64,000 nt of DNA from Pseudomonas sp. PDM04 (GCF_014851765.1 NZ_JACVAI010000004.1:682001-746000), one strand, 5' to 3'. Positions 1-9,145 are shown, numbered from the stretch's first letter. Translations and numbers: made by a program. Notes: generated from the letters alone by a model not told the origin.

Positions 1-575
1 AATTTCTGCTTCTTAACGGCCCGCGACACTTCCGCCAGCATGGCCTGCTCGCTGGATTCCACCAGCTTCCACTGGCCCATGTCGAAGTCGTTTTTCTTGA
101 TCATGTCCTGCAGCGAAATGTTCGCCGGCGCGCCGGAGCCGATGCCGTAGATCTTCTTGTCGAACTTGTCGGCGAACTTGTTCAGGTCGGCAAAGTTATG
201 CACACCCGCGTCCCAGACATAATCCGGGACCGCGAGGGTGAATTCGGTGCCGTCGAGGTTTTTCGCCAGTTGCGTCACGTCGCCGGTGGCCACGAACTTG
301 TCGTAGAAGCCCTGCTGCGCCGGCATCCAGTTACCCAGGAACACATCGACCTGGCCGTCCTTCAACCCACCGAAGGTGATGGGCACCGCAAGGGTGTCGA
401 CCTTGGCCTTGTAGCCCATGCCGTCCAGCAGAAACCCGGTGATGGCGTTGGTCGCGGCGATGTCGCTCCAGCCAGGGTCGGCCATTTTCACCGTCTCGCA
501 ACTCTGGTCGGCATAGGCCGACGCACTGCCCAGAGCCAGCAGACCGACCGTCAGTACTGTGGATAACTTTTGCAT
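1..575 (-). CDS. choX: Choline ABC transporter substrate-binding protein ChoX (partial, C-terminus off window)
   Basis: Periplasmic binding protein expected to deliver choline to an ABC importer. The ATG at 575 opens a signal peptide (MQKLSTVLTVGLLALGSASA, cut before DQSCE). The mature part has the GWSDIAATNA and VFLGNWMPAQQ stretches typical of OpuAC/ProX-like choline and betaine binders. About 191 codons are in the window; the gene continues past base 1. It starts 16 bp after betC on the same strand, so the two are probably co-transcribed: BetC frees choline from choline-O-sulfate. This pairing supports choline over glycine betaine as ligand, but that is inference. Confidence 0.85.
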   Translation of the reverse strand, partial: MQKLSTVLTVGLLALGSASAYADQSCETVKMADPGWSDIAATNAITGFLLDGMGYKAKVDTLAVPITFGGLKDGQVDVFLGNWMPAQQGFYDKFVATGDVTQLAKNLDGTEFTLAVPDYVWDAGVHNFADLNKFADKFDKKIYGIGSGAPANISLQDMIKKNDFDMGQWKLVESSEQAMLAEVSRAVKKQK

Positions 576-591
576 GGACTTCCCCTTAACA

Positions 592-2106
592 TTATTGGTT
601 TTGGCAGGGTTGTGGATAACGTGCTTTGCGCTCCAGGTCGTCGAGGTCGATATGGTTGCGCATGTACTGCTGACTGGCGTCCACCAGCGGCTGGTGATCC
701 CAGCTCTTCAGCTTGCCGATGGTCAGCGCATCGGCGACGAAACGCCGACGACGCTGGCTTGCGAGCACCTGTTGGTGGATCGCCGGGATATCCCACTTGG
801 CCCGTGCTTCGGCGAGAAATTCCTCGAACAGCAGGCGATGTTGCGGCGACTGGCTGAGTTCTTCCTGCTCACGTGGGTCGTTGCGTACGTCGAAGAGTAG
901 GCAAGGGTCCTGTTCGCTGTAGATAAATTTGTAGGCCCCGCGACGAATCATCATCAGCGGGCTGACTGTGCCCTCGGCCATGTACTCGCCGAAGACTTCG
1001 TCGTGACCGCCCTGCCCTTGCAGGTGCGGCACCAGCGAATGGCCATCCAGCGGCAGGCCCGGCTCCAGGGAGCCGCCGGCCAGTTCGACGAAGGTGGGCA
1101 ACAGGTCGGCGGTCGACACCGCTGCGCTGACCCGGCGGGCGCCGAACTGCCCCGGCGCACTGATCAGCATCGGCACGCGCGCGGCCATTTCGAACCAGTG
1201 CATCTTGTACCAGAGCCCGCGCTCGCCGAGCATGTCGCCATGGTCGCCGGAGAAGACGATGATGGTGTCGTCGATCAGCCCGGTTTCCTCGAGTGTTTGC
1301 AGGAGTTTGCCGACGTTACTGTCGATATAGCTGCACGCACCGAAGTAAGCGCGGCGGGCGTCACGGATCTTATCCACAGGCAGTGGCTTTTCCCACAGGT
1401 CGTAGACCTTGAGCAAGCGCTGGGAATGCGGATCGAGACCGGTCTGCGCGGGCGTTTCGGGCATCGGGATCTCGGTCTCGTCGTACAGGTTCCAGAAGGC
1501 CTTGGGAATCGTGTACGGATCGTGCGGGTGAGTCATCGATACGGTCAGGCAGAACGGCTGGTCGCCGTCTTCGCGCACATGATCGAACAGGTACTGCTGG
1601 GCCTTGAACACCACCTCTTCATCGAAGTCCAGCTGGTTGGTGCGCACGCACGGTCCGGCCTGCAGCACCGACGACATGTTGTGGTACCAGGTCGGCCGCA
1701 CGTCCGGTTCGTCCCAGTTCACTGCCCAGCCATAGTCGGCCGGATAAATATCGCTGGTCAGGCGTTCTTCGTAACCGTGCAACTGGTCCGGGCCGCAAAA
1801 GTGCATCTTGCCTGACAGTGCCGTGCGGTAGCCGAGGCGGCGCAGGTAATGGGCGTACGTCGGTACGTCGGCGGGAAAGTCGGCCGCGTTGTCGTAGGCG
1901 CCGATCTTGCTCGGCAACTGACCGCTGACCAGGGTAAAACGCGAGGGCGCGCACAGGGGGCTGTTGCAATACGCGGCGTCGAACACCACGCCTTCGGCGG
2001 CGAGGCGGCTGAGATTCGGCAGTTTGATGGGCGAAGGACCGTAGAACGGCAACATTGGCGCGGCCATTTGATCGGCCATGATGAAAAGAATGTTCTTGCG
2101 CTTCAT
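592..2106 (-). CDS. betC: Choline-sulfatase BetC
   Basis: Hydrolyses choline-O-sulfate to choline and sulfate, feeding glycine betaine synthesis or sulfur and carbon use. 504 aa. The type I sulfatase signature CAPSR lies at residues 52-56; Cys52 should be converted to formylglycine. The N-terminal metal motif NILFIMADQ and the later SGDHGDMLGERG segment are present. No signal peptide is seen, as expected for this cytoplasmic sulfatase. I chose the ATG at 2106 because it opens the family-typical MKRKNILF; an in-frame ATG at 2124 lacks a ribosome site. It is divergent from the LysR gene and followed by choX. Confidence 0.95.
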   Translation of the reverse strand: MKRKNILFIMADQMAAPMLPFYGPSPIKLPNLSRLAAEGVVFDAAYCNSPLCAPSRFTLVSGQLPSKIGAYDNAADFPADVPTYAHYLRRLGYRTALSGKMHFCGPDQLHGYEERLTSDIYPADYGWAVNWDEPDVRPTWYHNMSSVLQAGPCVRTNQLDFDEEVVFKAQQYLFDHVREDGDQPFCLTVSMTHPHDPYTIPKAFWNLYDETEIPMPETPAQTGLDPHSQRLLKVYDLWEKPLPVDKIRDARRAYFGACSYIDSNVGKLLQTLEETGLIDDTIIVFSGDHGDMLGERGLWYKMHWFEMAARVPMLISAPGQFGARRVSAAVSTADLLPTFVELAGGSLEPGLPLDGHSLVPHLQGQGGHDEVFGEYMAEGTVSPLMMIRRGAYKFIYSEQDPCLLFDVRNDPREQEELSQSPQHRLLFEEFLAEARAKWDIPAIHQQVLASQRRRRFVADALTIGKLKSWDHQPLVDASQQYMRNHIDLDDLERKARYPQPCQNQ

Positions 2107-2220
2107 GTGATCGCGGCATTCCATAGTGAATATTTATGCGAGAGTGCTGCGATCGAGCATGGATTCCATGCGGGTTGTGGTAAAGCCCATGCCAGACAAT
2201 GACTAGGATAAGCACAGCTT
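2107..2220. promoter_or_regulatory. Divergent betC / LysR-regulator promoter region
   Basis: 114 bp between the divergent starts of betC and the LysR gene. LysR proteins usually bind such intervals at T-N11-A boxes and control both sides. I see no single convincing box or -35/-10 pair, so only the interval is marked. Confidence 0.5.
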
Positions 2221-3171
2221 ATGTATGACGCCTTGGGTGATTTGTCCCTGGACCTGCTTCGGGCTTTTGAAGCAGCGGCCCGCCAGCGCAGCTTCACCGC
2301 TGCCGCAGTGGAGCTGGGCACCACGCAGCCGGCGATCAGCCAGCAGATCAAGAAACTGGAGGATCAGCTGGCCACGCGCCTGTTCGACCGCATTTATCGC
2401 GGCATCGAGTTGACCGAGGCCGGGACCATTCTTTTTCAGCAAGTTCAACTCGGTTTACAGAATATCGATGCAGGATTGAGTGCAATCAGCGCACAACATC
2501 AGCATGAAGTGTTGCAGGTGGCGACCGATTTCGCCTTCGCCGCCTATTGGTTGATGCCGCGTCTGCACCGCTTTCATGCGGCCAATCCACAGGTTGACGT
2601 CAGCCTGGTCACCAGCGAACGAAGCCTCAACATGCTGCGCACCGATATCGATGTCGCGGTGTTGTTCGGTGACGGCCGATTCAAACAGGGCGAGAGCCTT
2701 TGGTTGTTCAGCGAGGAAGTGTTTCCGGTGTGCAGCCCACTGCTGTTGACGGAGCGGAACCTGCCCTTGCCAGCGCACGCGCTGCTGGAGTTCCCGCTGC
2801 TGCATTTGCGCGGTGAAAACAGCAGCCAATGGTTCGACTGGAGCGGCGTGTTTCGCGAACTCGGCATCAGTTCGGCGCCAGCCCCCGGACAATTGCGTTT
2901 CGACAATTACACCTTGTTGATCCAGGCGGCGATTGGCGGTCAGGGCGTGGCGATCGGCTGGCGCCACCTTGTGGATAACTTGCTGGCACAGGGTTTGTTG
3001 TGTCGGCCGATCGCCGACACCGTCATGTCACGCCAAGGCTATTACGTGGTCCTGCCCCCGCGTAAACGTCGCGGTGCATTGATTCAGCAGTTCGTCGACT
3101 GGCTGATGGCCGAGCAGGCCAGCAGCGCGCAATCGCTCAATGGCCTGACACTGCCGTCTATCGCGGTGTAG
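2221..3171 (+). CDS. LysR-family regulator of choline-sulfate utilization
   Basis: Transcription factor, 316 aa. The N-terminal winged helix-turn-helix covers roughly residues 8-67 (LDLLRAFEAAARQRSFTAAA, then TTQPAISQQIKKLE), followed by a LysR substrate-binding domain to about residue 300. It is divergent from betC with a 114-bp shared promoter region, the usual arrangement of a LysR activator and its target. The same pairing is known next to betC in other pseudomonads. The inducer is probably choline-O-sulfate or choline, which is inference. Its 3' end overlaps the convergent gene's stop by 14 bp. Confidence 0.88.
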   Translation: MYDALGDLSLDLLRAFEAAARQRSFTAAAVELGTTQPAISQQIKKLEDQLATRLFDRIYRGIELTEAGTILFQQVQLGLQNIDAGLSAISAQHQHEVLQVATDFAFAAYWLMPRLHRFHAANPQVDVSLVTSERSLNMLRTDIDVAVLFGDGRFKQGESLWLFSEEVFPVCSPLLLTERNLPLPAHALLEFPLLHLRGENSSQWFDWSGVFRELGISSAPAPGQLRFDNYTLLIQAAIGGQGVAIGWRHLVDNLLAQGLLCRPIADTVMSRQGYYVVLPPRKRRGALIQQFVDWLMAEQASSAQSLNGLTLPSIAV

Positions 3172-3829
3172 GGTCCGTACCGACGAAGCTCACGTGCTCG
3201 CCCACGTGCAGGTTCAACCGCAGTTCATCGGCGATCCCTGCGGCGACACGGCTCAGGCGTTCGAGCGGCTCTGCCAGTCCCGGTTCCAGGCTGCTGCTGA
3301 CCTGGCTGAAATGTTCGATCGTCAGCCCGGCGACGCCCCGCGGCGAATTGACCAGCGTCCAGTGCAACGGGCTGCTTTGCAGGGCCTCGCGGATTTCTTC
3401 GGCGGCGTGGCGTTGCAGTTGATCCTCGATTTCCGGATCGTCCAGCACCTGGAAATCACCCACCAGGAACAGTCTTGCAACGCCTGCGGCCTGCAGACCG
3501 TCGATCAAGGCATCGACCGCCAGCACCTGCTCGACCGGACCCGGCACAATGGTTTTTTCCACGTACTCGCTGTTGAACGGCAACCCGGGAGCATCCAGCA
3601 GACAAATGACCGCCGAGCTGCCGGCGACGCTTTGCTTCACGCGCTCGGCGTCGAACAGATCGCCGGCCTTGGCGCGTAAGCCGGGGCGCGGGGCCAGGGC
3701 TGTCAGTTCGTCGAGAATCGCGATCACTTCATGTTGGCGCCGCAGCATTTCAGCCATCAGCGCACTGCCCAGGCTACTCATGGCACCATAAAGCACCACT
3801 TTGACCACTGGGGTTTCGGCATTTTTCAT
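3158..3829 (-). CDS. NAD(P)-binding Rossmann-fold protein (NmrA/SDR-like)
   Basis: 223 aa. The N-terminus has a Rossmann-type nucleotide-binding loop (VVLYGAMSSLGSALM) with an aberrant glycine pattern, then the NAD(P)H-binding-family features VICLLDAPG and ARLFLVGDFQVL. The usual YxxxK catalytic pair of classical short-chain dehydrogenases is not evident, so it may bind a nucleotide without classical dehydrogenase activity. The start at 3829 follows GGAGACC; the longer reading from 3844 lacks such a site. Substrate and role are unknown. Transcribed convergently to the LysR gene. Confidence 0.7.
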   Translation of the reverse strand: MKNAETPVVKVVLYGAMSSLGSALMAEMLRRQHEVIAILDELTALAPRPGLRAKAGDLFDAERVKQSVAGSSAVICLLDAPGLPFNSEYVEKTIVPGPVEQVLAVDALIDGLQAAGVARLFLVGDFQVLDDPEIEDQLQRHAAEEIREALQSSPLHWTLVNSPRGVAGLTIEHFSQVSSSLEPGLAEPLERLSRVAAGIADELRLNLHVGEHVSFVGTDPTPR

Positions 3830-3913
3830 GGCTGGTCTCCACACCTTCCCACGTATATGGCGTGTGACCTGTGGGAAACGCTGAGGGTTCGACCGGGTTT
3901 ACGAGGGATTCAG

Positions 3914-4240
3914 ATGCAGCAGATCAAGGGCTATCACGCCCATGTGTATTTCGACGCAACCCGCATCGATCAGGCGCGAGCGCTGTGCGAACAGGCCGCA
4001 CGCCAGTTCCCGCTGAAGATGGGTCGCGTGCATGAACGTCCGGTCGGGCCGCACCCGGATTGGAGCTGCCAATTGGCATTCGGGCCGGAACTGCTGGGCG
4101 AGGTGCTGCCGTGGCTGGCGCTCAATCGCAAGGGGCTGGTGGTGTTTGTGCACCCGGACACGGGTGACGACCTGCTTGACCACACCGAGCATGCAATCTG
4201 GATGGGCGCGATCCGGCCATTGGACCTGTCGGTTTTTTGA
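3914..4240 (+). CDS. DOPA 4,5-dioxygenase family protein
   Basis: 108 aa, matching the small DOPA-dioxygenase-like family related to extradiol ring-cleaving enzymes. Family features are visible: GYHAHVYFD near the N-terminus, VGPHPDWSCQLAF in the middle, and HPDTGDDLLDHTEHAIWMG near the end, giving conserved histidines likely to bind iron. A good ribosome site (GAGGG) precedes the ATG at 3914. The stop directly abuts the stop of the convergent GFA gene. The physiological substrate in bacteria is unsettled; ring cleavage is assigned from family membership only. Confidence 0.85.
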   Translation: MQQIKGYHAHVYFDATRIDQARALCEQAARQFPLKMGRVHERPVGPHPDWSCQLAFGPELLGEVLPWLALNRKGLVVFVHPDTGDDLLDHTEHAIWMGAIRPLDLSVF

Positions 4241-4642
4241 TCACAGGGTTTCTTCGGCTTCGCCCGGCAGGTGCTCGTCCAGGTGCAGCCAGGGCAGGCG
4301 GCTGTCGGTCCAGATATGCCGCTCGGCCGGTGCCCGCTCCGGGTGATCGAGGGTGGCGATGGTCAGGTCGATGCTGTGCGGGCTGAGCCGGGTCACCAAT
4401 GCGAGTTGCGCGCCACAGTTCGGGCAGAAGTATCGGGCGCAACTGGGTGAGGAGTCGTACTGCGCCGGTGTGCCCTTGACCCAGGCGAAAGTCGAGGCGG
4501 GCACGGTGATCCAGGTGGTCACGATGCCACCGCTGACCCGTCGGCAAATCGAGCAGTGGCAGTGGGCGATGTCGCTCAGCGGACCGCTGAATTGGTAGCG
4601 CAGTTGTCCGCAGTGGCATCCGCCAGTGTGGAGGTCGTTCAT
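4241..4642 (-). CDS. GFA family (Mss4-like) zinc-binding protein
   Basis: 133 aa. Carries the family's cysteine set: GGCHCGQLRY near residues 7-16, CHCSICRR around 30-37 and CPNCGAQL around 71-78, together forming a zinc-binding Mss4-like fold. The family is named after glutathione-dependent formaldehyde-activating enzyme Gfa, but most members, including this single-domain one, have no proven activity. A strong ribosome site (CAGGAG) precedes the start. It ends head-on with the dioxygenase-like gene, with no bases between stops. Confidence 0.88.
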   Translation of the reverse strand: MNDLHTGGCHCGQLRYQFSGPLSDIAHCHCSICRRVSGGIVTTWITVPASTFAWVKGTPAQYDSSPSCARYFCPNCGAQLALVTRLSPHSIDLTIATLDHPERAPAERHIWTDSRLPWLHLDEHLPGEAEETL

Positions 4643-4997
4643 CCTGTGTTCTCCTGAGGTGTCTGTATCGACGCCTTCGCGGGCTTGCTCGTGAAGGCCT
4701 CAATCCGGACTGACCGCCTTTCTTCGTCCGACGACCGGTAACCCACTGCTTTCGCCGACGAAAGCTGGCTGAAAGCTTCCCCGATTAGGATCGCCCCACT
4801 ACCGGCAACAGACCGGTCGGCCACTGCCAGTGTTTTATCGCTCGCACAGCCCATTAAACAACAACAATGGTGACCCTGATGTCCTTTACTACCCGCCGCT
4901 TCGCCATCACTCCGCCCGTACGTCTCGTGCTTCCCGTTCTGCGCTGACCCTCCCCGGTTCGCCCATTCCCTAGCCGCGCTACGCCTGGAGTACCCCC
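4643..4997. other. 355-bp intergenic region before the citrate transporter
   Basis: Holds the promoters of the GFA gene (minus) and the citrate transporter (plus). At 4669-4698 there is a lone, degenerate REP-like stretch (CGCCTTCGCGGGCTTGCTCG). A small inverted repeat, GCTTTC-N6-GAAAGC, lies near 4748-4765. A short ORF (4867-4947) is listed separately. No recognisable operator or -35/-10 pair could be called. Confidence 0.5.
4867..4947 (+). CDS. Possible short upstream ORF (26 or 22 codons)
   Basis: Reads MVTLMSFTTRRFAITPPVRL and ends six residues later at 4947, 50 bp before the citrate transporter start. A second in-frame ATG at 4879 would give 22 codons. Neither start has a clear Shine-Dalgarno sequence. 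The position would fit a leader peptide, but chance is a real alternative in GC-rich DNA. Confidence 0.2.
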   Translation: MVTLMSFTTRRFAITPPVRLVLPVLR

Positions 4998-6305
4998 ATG
5001 CTGACTTTCCTTGGCTTCGCCATGGTCATCACGTTCATGTTCCTGATCATGACCAAGCGCCTGTCCGCGCTGATCGCCCTGATCATCATCCCGATCATTT
5101 TCGCCCTGTTCGGTGGTTTCGCCCCGAAAATCGGCCCGATGATGCTCGAAGGCATCACCAAGCTCGCGCCGACCGGTGTGATGCTGATGTTCGCCATTTT
5201 GTATTTCGCGCTGATGATCGACTCCGGGCTGTTCGACCCGGCCGTGCGCAAGATCCTCAAAATGGTCAAGGGCGACCCGCTGAAGGTTTCGGTCGGTACC
5301 GCCGTTCTGGCACTCGTCGTCTCCCTCGATGGTGACGGCGCGACCACTTACATGATCTGCGTGGCGGCCATGCTGCCGCTGTACAGCCGCATCGGCATGA
5401 GCCCGCGGATCATGGCGGGCCTGATCATCCTCGCCGGTGGCGTGATGAACATGACCCCGTGGGGCGGCCCGACCGCCCGCGCGGCCAGTGCACTGCACGT
5501 CGACCCCTCGGCGATTTTCGTACCGATGATTCCGGCGATGGTTGCCGGTGTCGTGGCAATCCTGGCCATCGCCTACTTCTACGGCAAACGTGAACGTGCG
5601 CGCCTGGGTGAACTGCACTTGGTGGGCGACGAGATCGATCACAGCGAAATCAGTGTTTCGCAGTTTCCGGATGCCCGTCGTCCGAAGCTGATCTGGTTCA
5701 ACGGCGCGTTGACCCTGGCATTGATGTGCACCCTGATCGCCGGCCTGTTGCCGCTGCCTGTGCTGTTCATGGTGGCGTTCAGCATCGCGATGATCGTCAA
5801 CTACCCTTGCCTGCAACAGCAGAAGGATCGTGTCGCGGCCCACGCCGGCAGCGTGCTGGCAGTAGTCGGCCTGATCTTCGCGGCGGGCATTTTCACCGGT
5901 ATCCTGTCGGGCACCGGCATGGTCGATGCGATGTCCAAGAGCCTGTTGGGCGTCATCCCGGATTTCCTGGGTCCGTACATGGCGGTGATCACCGCGCTGG
6001 TGAGCATGCCGTTCACGTTCTTCATGTCGAACGACGCATTTTATTACGGTGTCTTACCAGTGCTTGCCGAAGCCGCCAGCCATTACGGTATAACTGCGGT
6101 GGAAATGGCACGTGCCTCGATCGTCGGTCAGCCCGTCCACTTGCTGAGCCCGCTGGTACCATCGACCTATCTGTTGGTGGCGCTGGCCGGTATCGACTTC
6201 GGTGACCATCAGCGCTTCACCCTCAAATGGGCAGTGCTGGTGTGCATGTGCATACTGGTTGCAGCATTGCTGATGGGAATTTTCCCGCTGTTCAGCACGC
6301 TATAA
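4998..6305 (+). CDS. CitMHS-family citrate transporter
   Basis: 435-aa inner-membrane protein with about 12 hydrophobic segments over its whole length. CitMHS proteins import citrate complexed with a divalent metal, driven by protons. Family-typical features are LDGDGATTYMICVAAMLPLY in the first half, GGVMNMTPWGGPTARAA, and FFMSNDAFYYGVLPVL in the second half. The start at 4998 follows TGGAG. A strong hairpin lies just after the stop. No two-component regulator gene is adjacent, so its control is unknown. Metal preference cannot be told from sequence. Confidence 0.92.
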   Translation: MLTFLGFAMVITFMFLIMTKRLSALIALIIIPIIFALFGGFAPKIGPMMLEGITKLAPTGVMLMFAILYFALMIDSGLFDPAVRKILKMVKGDPLKVSVGTAVLALVVSLDGDGATTYMICVAAMLPLYSRIGMSPRIMAGLIILAGGVMNMTPWGGPTARAASALHVDPSAIFVPMIPAMVAGVVAILAIAYFYGKRERARLGELHLVGDEIDHSEISVSQFPDARRPKLIWFNGALTLALMCTLIAGLLPLPVLFMVAFSIAMIVNYPCLQQQKDRVAAHAGSVLAVVGLIFAAGIFTGILSGTGMVDAMSKSLLGVIPDFLGPYMAVITALVSMPFTFFMSNDAFYYGVLPVLAEAASHYGITAVEMARASIVGQPVHLLSPLVPSTYLLVALAGIDFGDHQRFTLKWAVLVCMCILVAALLMGIFPLFSTL

Positions 6306-6322
6306 GCCCAAGACTCACCAAG

Positions 6323-6367
6323 ACGGGTCCAGGCTTTGTTGAATGAAGCCCGGACCCGTTCTGGTTT
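6323..6367 (+). terminator. Rho-independent terminator after the citrate transporter
   Basis: Inverted repeat ACGGGTCC-A-GGCTT / AAGCC-C-GGACCCGT (6323-6336 with 6346-6359), 9-nt loop, followed by TCTGGTTT. It lies 18 bp after the stop codon. Confidence 0.8.
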
Positions 6368-6390
6368 AACACATCCTCAAAGGAATACAC

Positions 6391-7158
6391 ATGGAATGGC
6401 TGACCAACCCTGAAATCTGGGTTGCCTTCTTTACCCTGACCGCCCTGGAAATCGTCCTGGGTATCGATAACATCATCATGATTTCGATCCTGGTCAGCCG
6501 CATGCCCAAGCACATGCAGGCGCGCACCCGGATCTTCGGCCTGGCCCTGGCCATGGTCACGCGAATCCTGTTGCTGCTGTCGATCACCTGGGTCATGCGC
6601 CTCACCGCCGACCTGTTTGTCGTGTTCGGCCAGGGCATCTCCGGGCGTGACCTGATCCTGTTCTTCGGTGGTCTGTTCCTGCTGTGGAAGAGCTCGCAAG
6701 AGATGTACCACGCGCTGGAAGGTGAAGACGAGACCAACGAGGAGCCGAGTGGCAAGGGCGGAAATTTCCTCTACACCATCATCCAGATCGCGATCATCGA
6801 CATCGTGTTCTCGCTGGATTCGGTGATTACTGCGGTCGGCATGGTTTCCCATGTACCGGTCATGGTCGCTGCGATCGTTGTCGCCGTGCTGGTGATGATG
6901 CTGGCGGCGGGCACCATCAGCGAATTCATCGACAAGCACCCGTCGTTGAAAATGCTCGCGCTGTCGTTCCTGCTGGTGGTCGGTACGGTATTGATCGCCG
7001 AGTCGTTCGAAGTCCATGTGCCTAAAGGCTACGTTTACTTCGCCATGGCGTTCTCGCTGGCGGTGGAAGCCTTCAACATCAAAATGCGCACCGCGATGGC
7101 GAAAAAGAAAAAGCAGCAGGACCCGGTAAAACTGCGCAAGGACATTCCAGGCCAGTAA
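6391..7158 (+). CDS. TerC family integral membrane protein
   Basis: 255 aa with about seven membrane segments. Shows the two TerC-family acidic signatures, LEIVLGIDNIIMI at about residues 18-30 and FSLDSVITAVGM in the second half, in inverted-repeat positions. TerC proteins are linked to tellurite resistance and, in better studied cases, to metal ion (manganese) export during protein secretion; the substrate here is not known. The basic tail (AKKKKQQ) is cytoplasmic by charge. Good ribosome site AAGGAA. It is a single-gene unit bounded by the terminator upstream and a REP pair downstream. Confidence 0.9.
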   Translation: MEWLTNPEIWVAFFTLTALEIVLGIDNIIMISILVSRMPKHMQARTRIFGLALAMVTRILLLLSITWVMRLTADLFVVFGQGISGRDLILFFGGLFLLWKSSQEMYHALEGEDETNEEPSGKGGNFLYTIIQIAIIDIVFSLDSVITAVGMVSHVPVMVAAIVVAVLVMMLAAGTISEFIDKHPSLKMLALSFLLVVGTVLIAESFEVHVPKGYVYFAMAFSLAVEAFNIKMRTAMAKKKKQQDPVKLRKDIPGQ

Positions 7159-7173
7159 CCGCGTAAAAAACCG

Positions 7174-7262
7174 GTGGGAGCGAGCCTGCTCGCGATAGCG
7201 GCCTGTCAGTCAACATCACGGTTGAATCTGAGAGCCTCATCGCGAGCAGGCTCGCTCCCACA
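7174..7262. repeat. REP inverted pair (REPIN) A
   Basis: GTGGGAGCGAGCCTGCTCGC at 7174 and its reverse complement ending at 7262 enclose about 40 bp. The same sequence recurs in this window at five other sites. It lies directly after the TerC gene. Confidence 0.95.
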
Positions 7263-7440
7263 GTTGTTTCTGGTGGCTGATCAGAATTGTTTTCATGACA
7301 GTTTTGTTTCAATCAATTCTTGAGCTATGCGATGCTGGCGCACAGACCGTTAGCCAACTACAGCTTAAGTACAAGACGTAGAACCTCGCGCGGCACCGTC
7401 AACTTGCTCCTTTGGGGCGCTACCACCACAGGGGGCCCGT

Positions 7441-9099
7441 ATGCTCACCCTGCTCAATTTGCTTTCTGCCGTTGCCTTGCTGATCTGGGGCACGCACATC
7501 GTCCGAACCGGCATTCTGCGGGTCTACGGTTCCAATCTGCGCCATGTGATTGGCCGCAACATGTCCAAGCGCTGGCTGGCCTTTCTCTCCGGGATCGCGG
7601 TCACGGCCATGGTCCAGAGCAGCAACGCCACGGCGATGCTCGTCACCTCTTTCGTCGGCCAGGGCCTGATGGCACTGACGCCGGCGCTGGTGACCATGCT
7701 CGGCGCCGATGTCGGTACTGCGCTGATGGCGCGGGTGCTGACCTTCGACCTGTCCTGGCTGTCGCCGCTGCTGATCTTCCTCGGGGTGATTTTCTTCCTG
7801 TCGCGCAAGCAGACCCGCCTGGGCCAGATGGGCCGCGTGGCGATCGGCCTGGGGCTGATCATTCTGGCGCTGCAACTGATCGTGGAGGCGGCCGACCCCA
7901 TCACCCACGCCAAGGGGGTGAAGGTGATCTTCGCCTCGCTGACCGGCGACATCCTGCTCGATGCCCTGATGGGCGCACTGTTCGCCATGATCTCCTACTC
8001 GAGCCTGGCGGCGGTGCTGCTGACCGCGACCCTGGCCGGAGCCAAGGTGATCAGCCTGCCGGTCGCCCTTGGCCTGGTCATCGGCGCCAATATCGGCAGC
8101 GGCGTCCTGGCGTTCCTCAGTACCAGCATGCAGAACCCCGCCGGACGTCAGGTGGCCCTGGGCAGCCTGCTGTACAAGTTGATCGGTCTGTTGCTGATCA
8201 TCCCGGTGCTCGACCCATTGGTGCACTGGATCGACAGCCTGGATTACAGCCCGCAGGAAATGGTCATCGGTTTCCACCTGCTCTACAACACGGTGCGTTG
8301 TCTGATCCTGTTGCCCACGGTGTCGCCGATGGCCCGGTTCTGTGCCTGGGTGCTGCCGGAGACGCCGCAGATCAATGGCACCGCCAAACCCCGGCACCTC
8401 GATCCGACCGCGCTGGTCACGCCCAGTCTCGCGCTGGCCAATGCGTCCCGGGAAACCCTGCGCATGGGGGATCTGATCGACCACATGCTCGAGGCCATGC
8501 TCGATGTGTTGCAGGGCAAGCAAAGCGCTGTGACCCAGGAAATGCGCCGCCTGAGCGATGATGTGGAAGCGCTGTACAGCGCGATCAAACTCTATCTGGC
8601 GCAGATGCCCCGCGAGGACCTCAGCGACCAGGACAGTCGGCGCTGGGCGGAAATCATCGAGTTGGCAATCAACCTCAAACTGGCCAGCGACCTGATCGAA
8701 CGCATGCTGCGCAAGGTGCAACAGCAGAAAACCTCCCAGCGCCGCTCGTTTTCCGAAGTGGGCCTGGAAGAGTTGGCAGGGTTGCACAGCCAGCTGATCG
8801 TCAACCTGCGCCTGGGATTGTCGGTGTTCCTCAGCGCCGACAAAGAAAGCGCCCGTCAGTTGTTGCGCGAGAAACGGCGCTTCCGTGCGCAGGAACGCCG
8901 CCTGGCCCACGCGCATGTCAGTCGGTTGCAGCGCAAGATCGTGCAAAGTATCGAGACCAGTTCGCTGCACCTGGAAATGATCGCCGACATGAAGCGCCTG
9001 AACTCACTGTTCTGCGGCAGTGCCTATGTGGTGCTGGAAAACTCCGACACCGGCGCGCTCGCGGTAGACGATTTGGCTGACATCACACATTCGCCTTGA
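7441..9099 (+). CDS. Na/Pi cotransporter family protein with PhoU-like C-terminus
   Basis: 552 aa. The N-terminal half (about residues 1-310) is a Na/Pi-cotransporter (NptA/YjbB-type) membrane domain with the repeat motif MVQSSNATAML near residue 58. The second repeat, normally QSSS, reads SYSSLAAVLL here, a departure in the expected ion or phosphate site. Residues about 340-540 are helical and charged, resembling the PhoU-like domain that often follows this transporter. Likely moves phosphate across the inner membrane with sodium, probably in the export direction for this subfamily (inference). Start at 7441 follows a G-rich ribosome site. Confidence 0.85.
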   Translation: MLTLLNLLSAVALLIWGTHIVRTGILRVYGSNLRHVIGRNMSKRWLAFLSGIAVTAMVQSSNATAMLVTSFVGQGLMALTPALVTMLGADVGTALMARVLTFDLSWLSPLLIFLGVIFFLSRKQTRLGQMGRVAIGLGLIILALQLIVEAADPITHAKGVKVIFASLTGDILLDALMGALFAMISYSSLAAVLLTATLAGAKVISLPVALGLVIGANIGSGVLAFLSTSMQNPAGRQVALGSLLYKLIGLLLIIPVLDPLVHWIDSLDYSPQEMVIGFHLLYNTVRCLILLPTVSPMARFCAWVLPETPQINGTAKPRHLDPTALVTPSLALANASRETLRMGDLIDHMLEAMLDVLQGKQSAVTQEMRRLSDDVEALYSAIKLYLAQMPREDLSDQDSRRWAEIIELAINLKLASDLIERMLRKVQQQKTSQRRSFSEVGLEELAGLHSQLIVNLRLGLSVFLSADKESARQLLREKRRFRAQERRLAHAHVSRLQRKIVQSIETSSLHLEMIADMKRLNSLFCGSAYVVLENSDTGALAVDDLADITHSP

Positions 9100-9145
9100 A
9101 CGTCTGGCACAGTGATCAGTCAGTAGCTTGGGTTCAGCCTGATGG

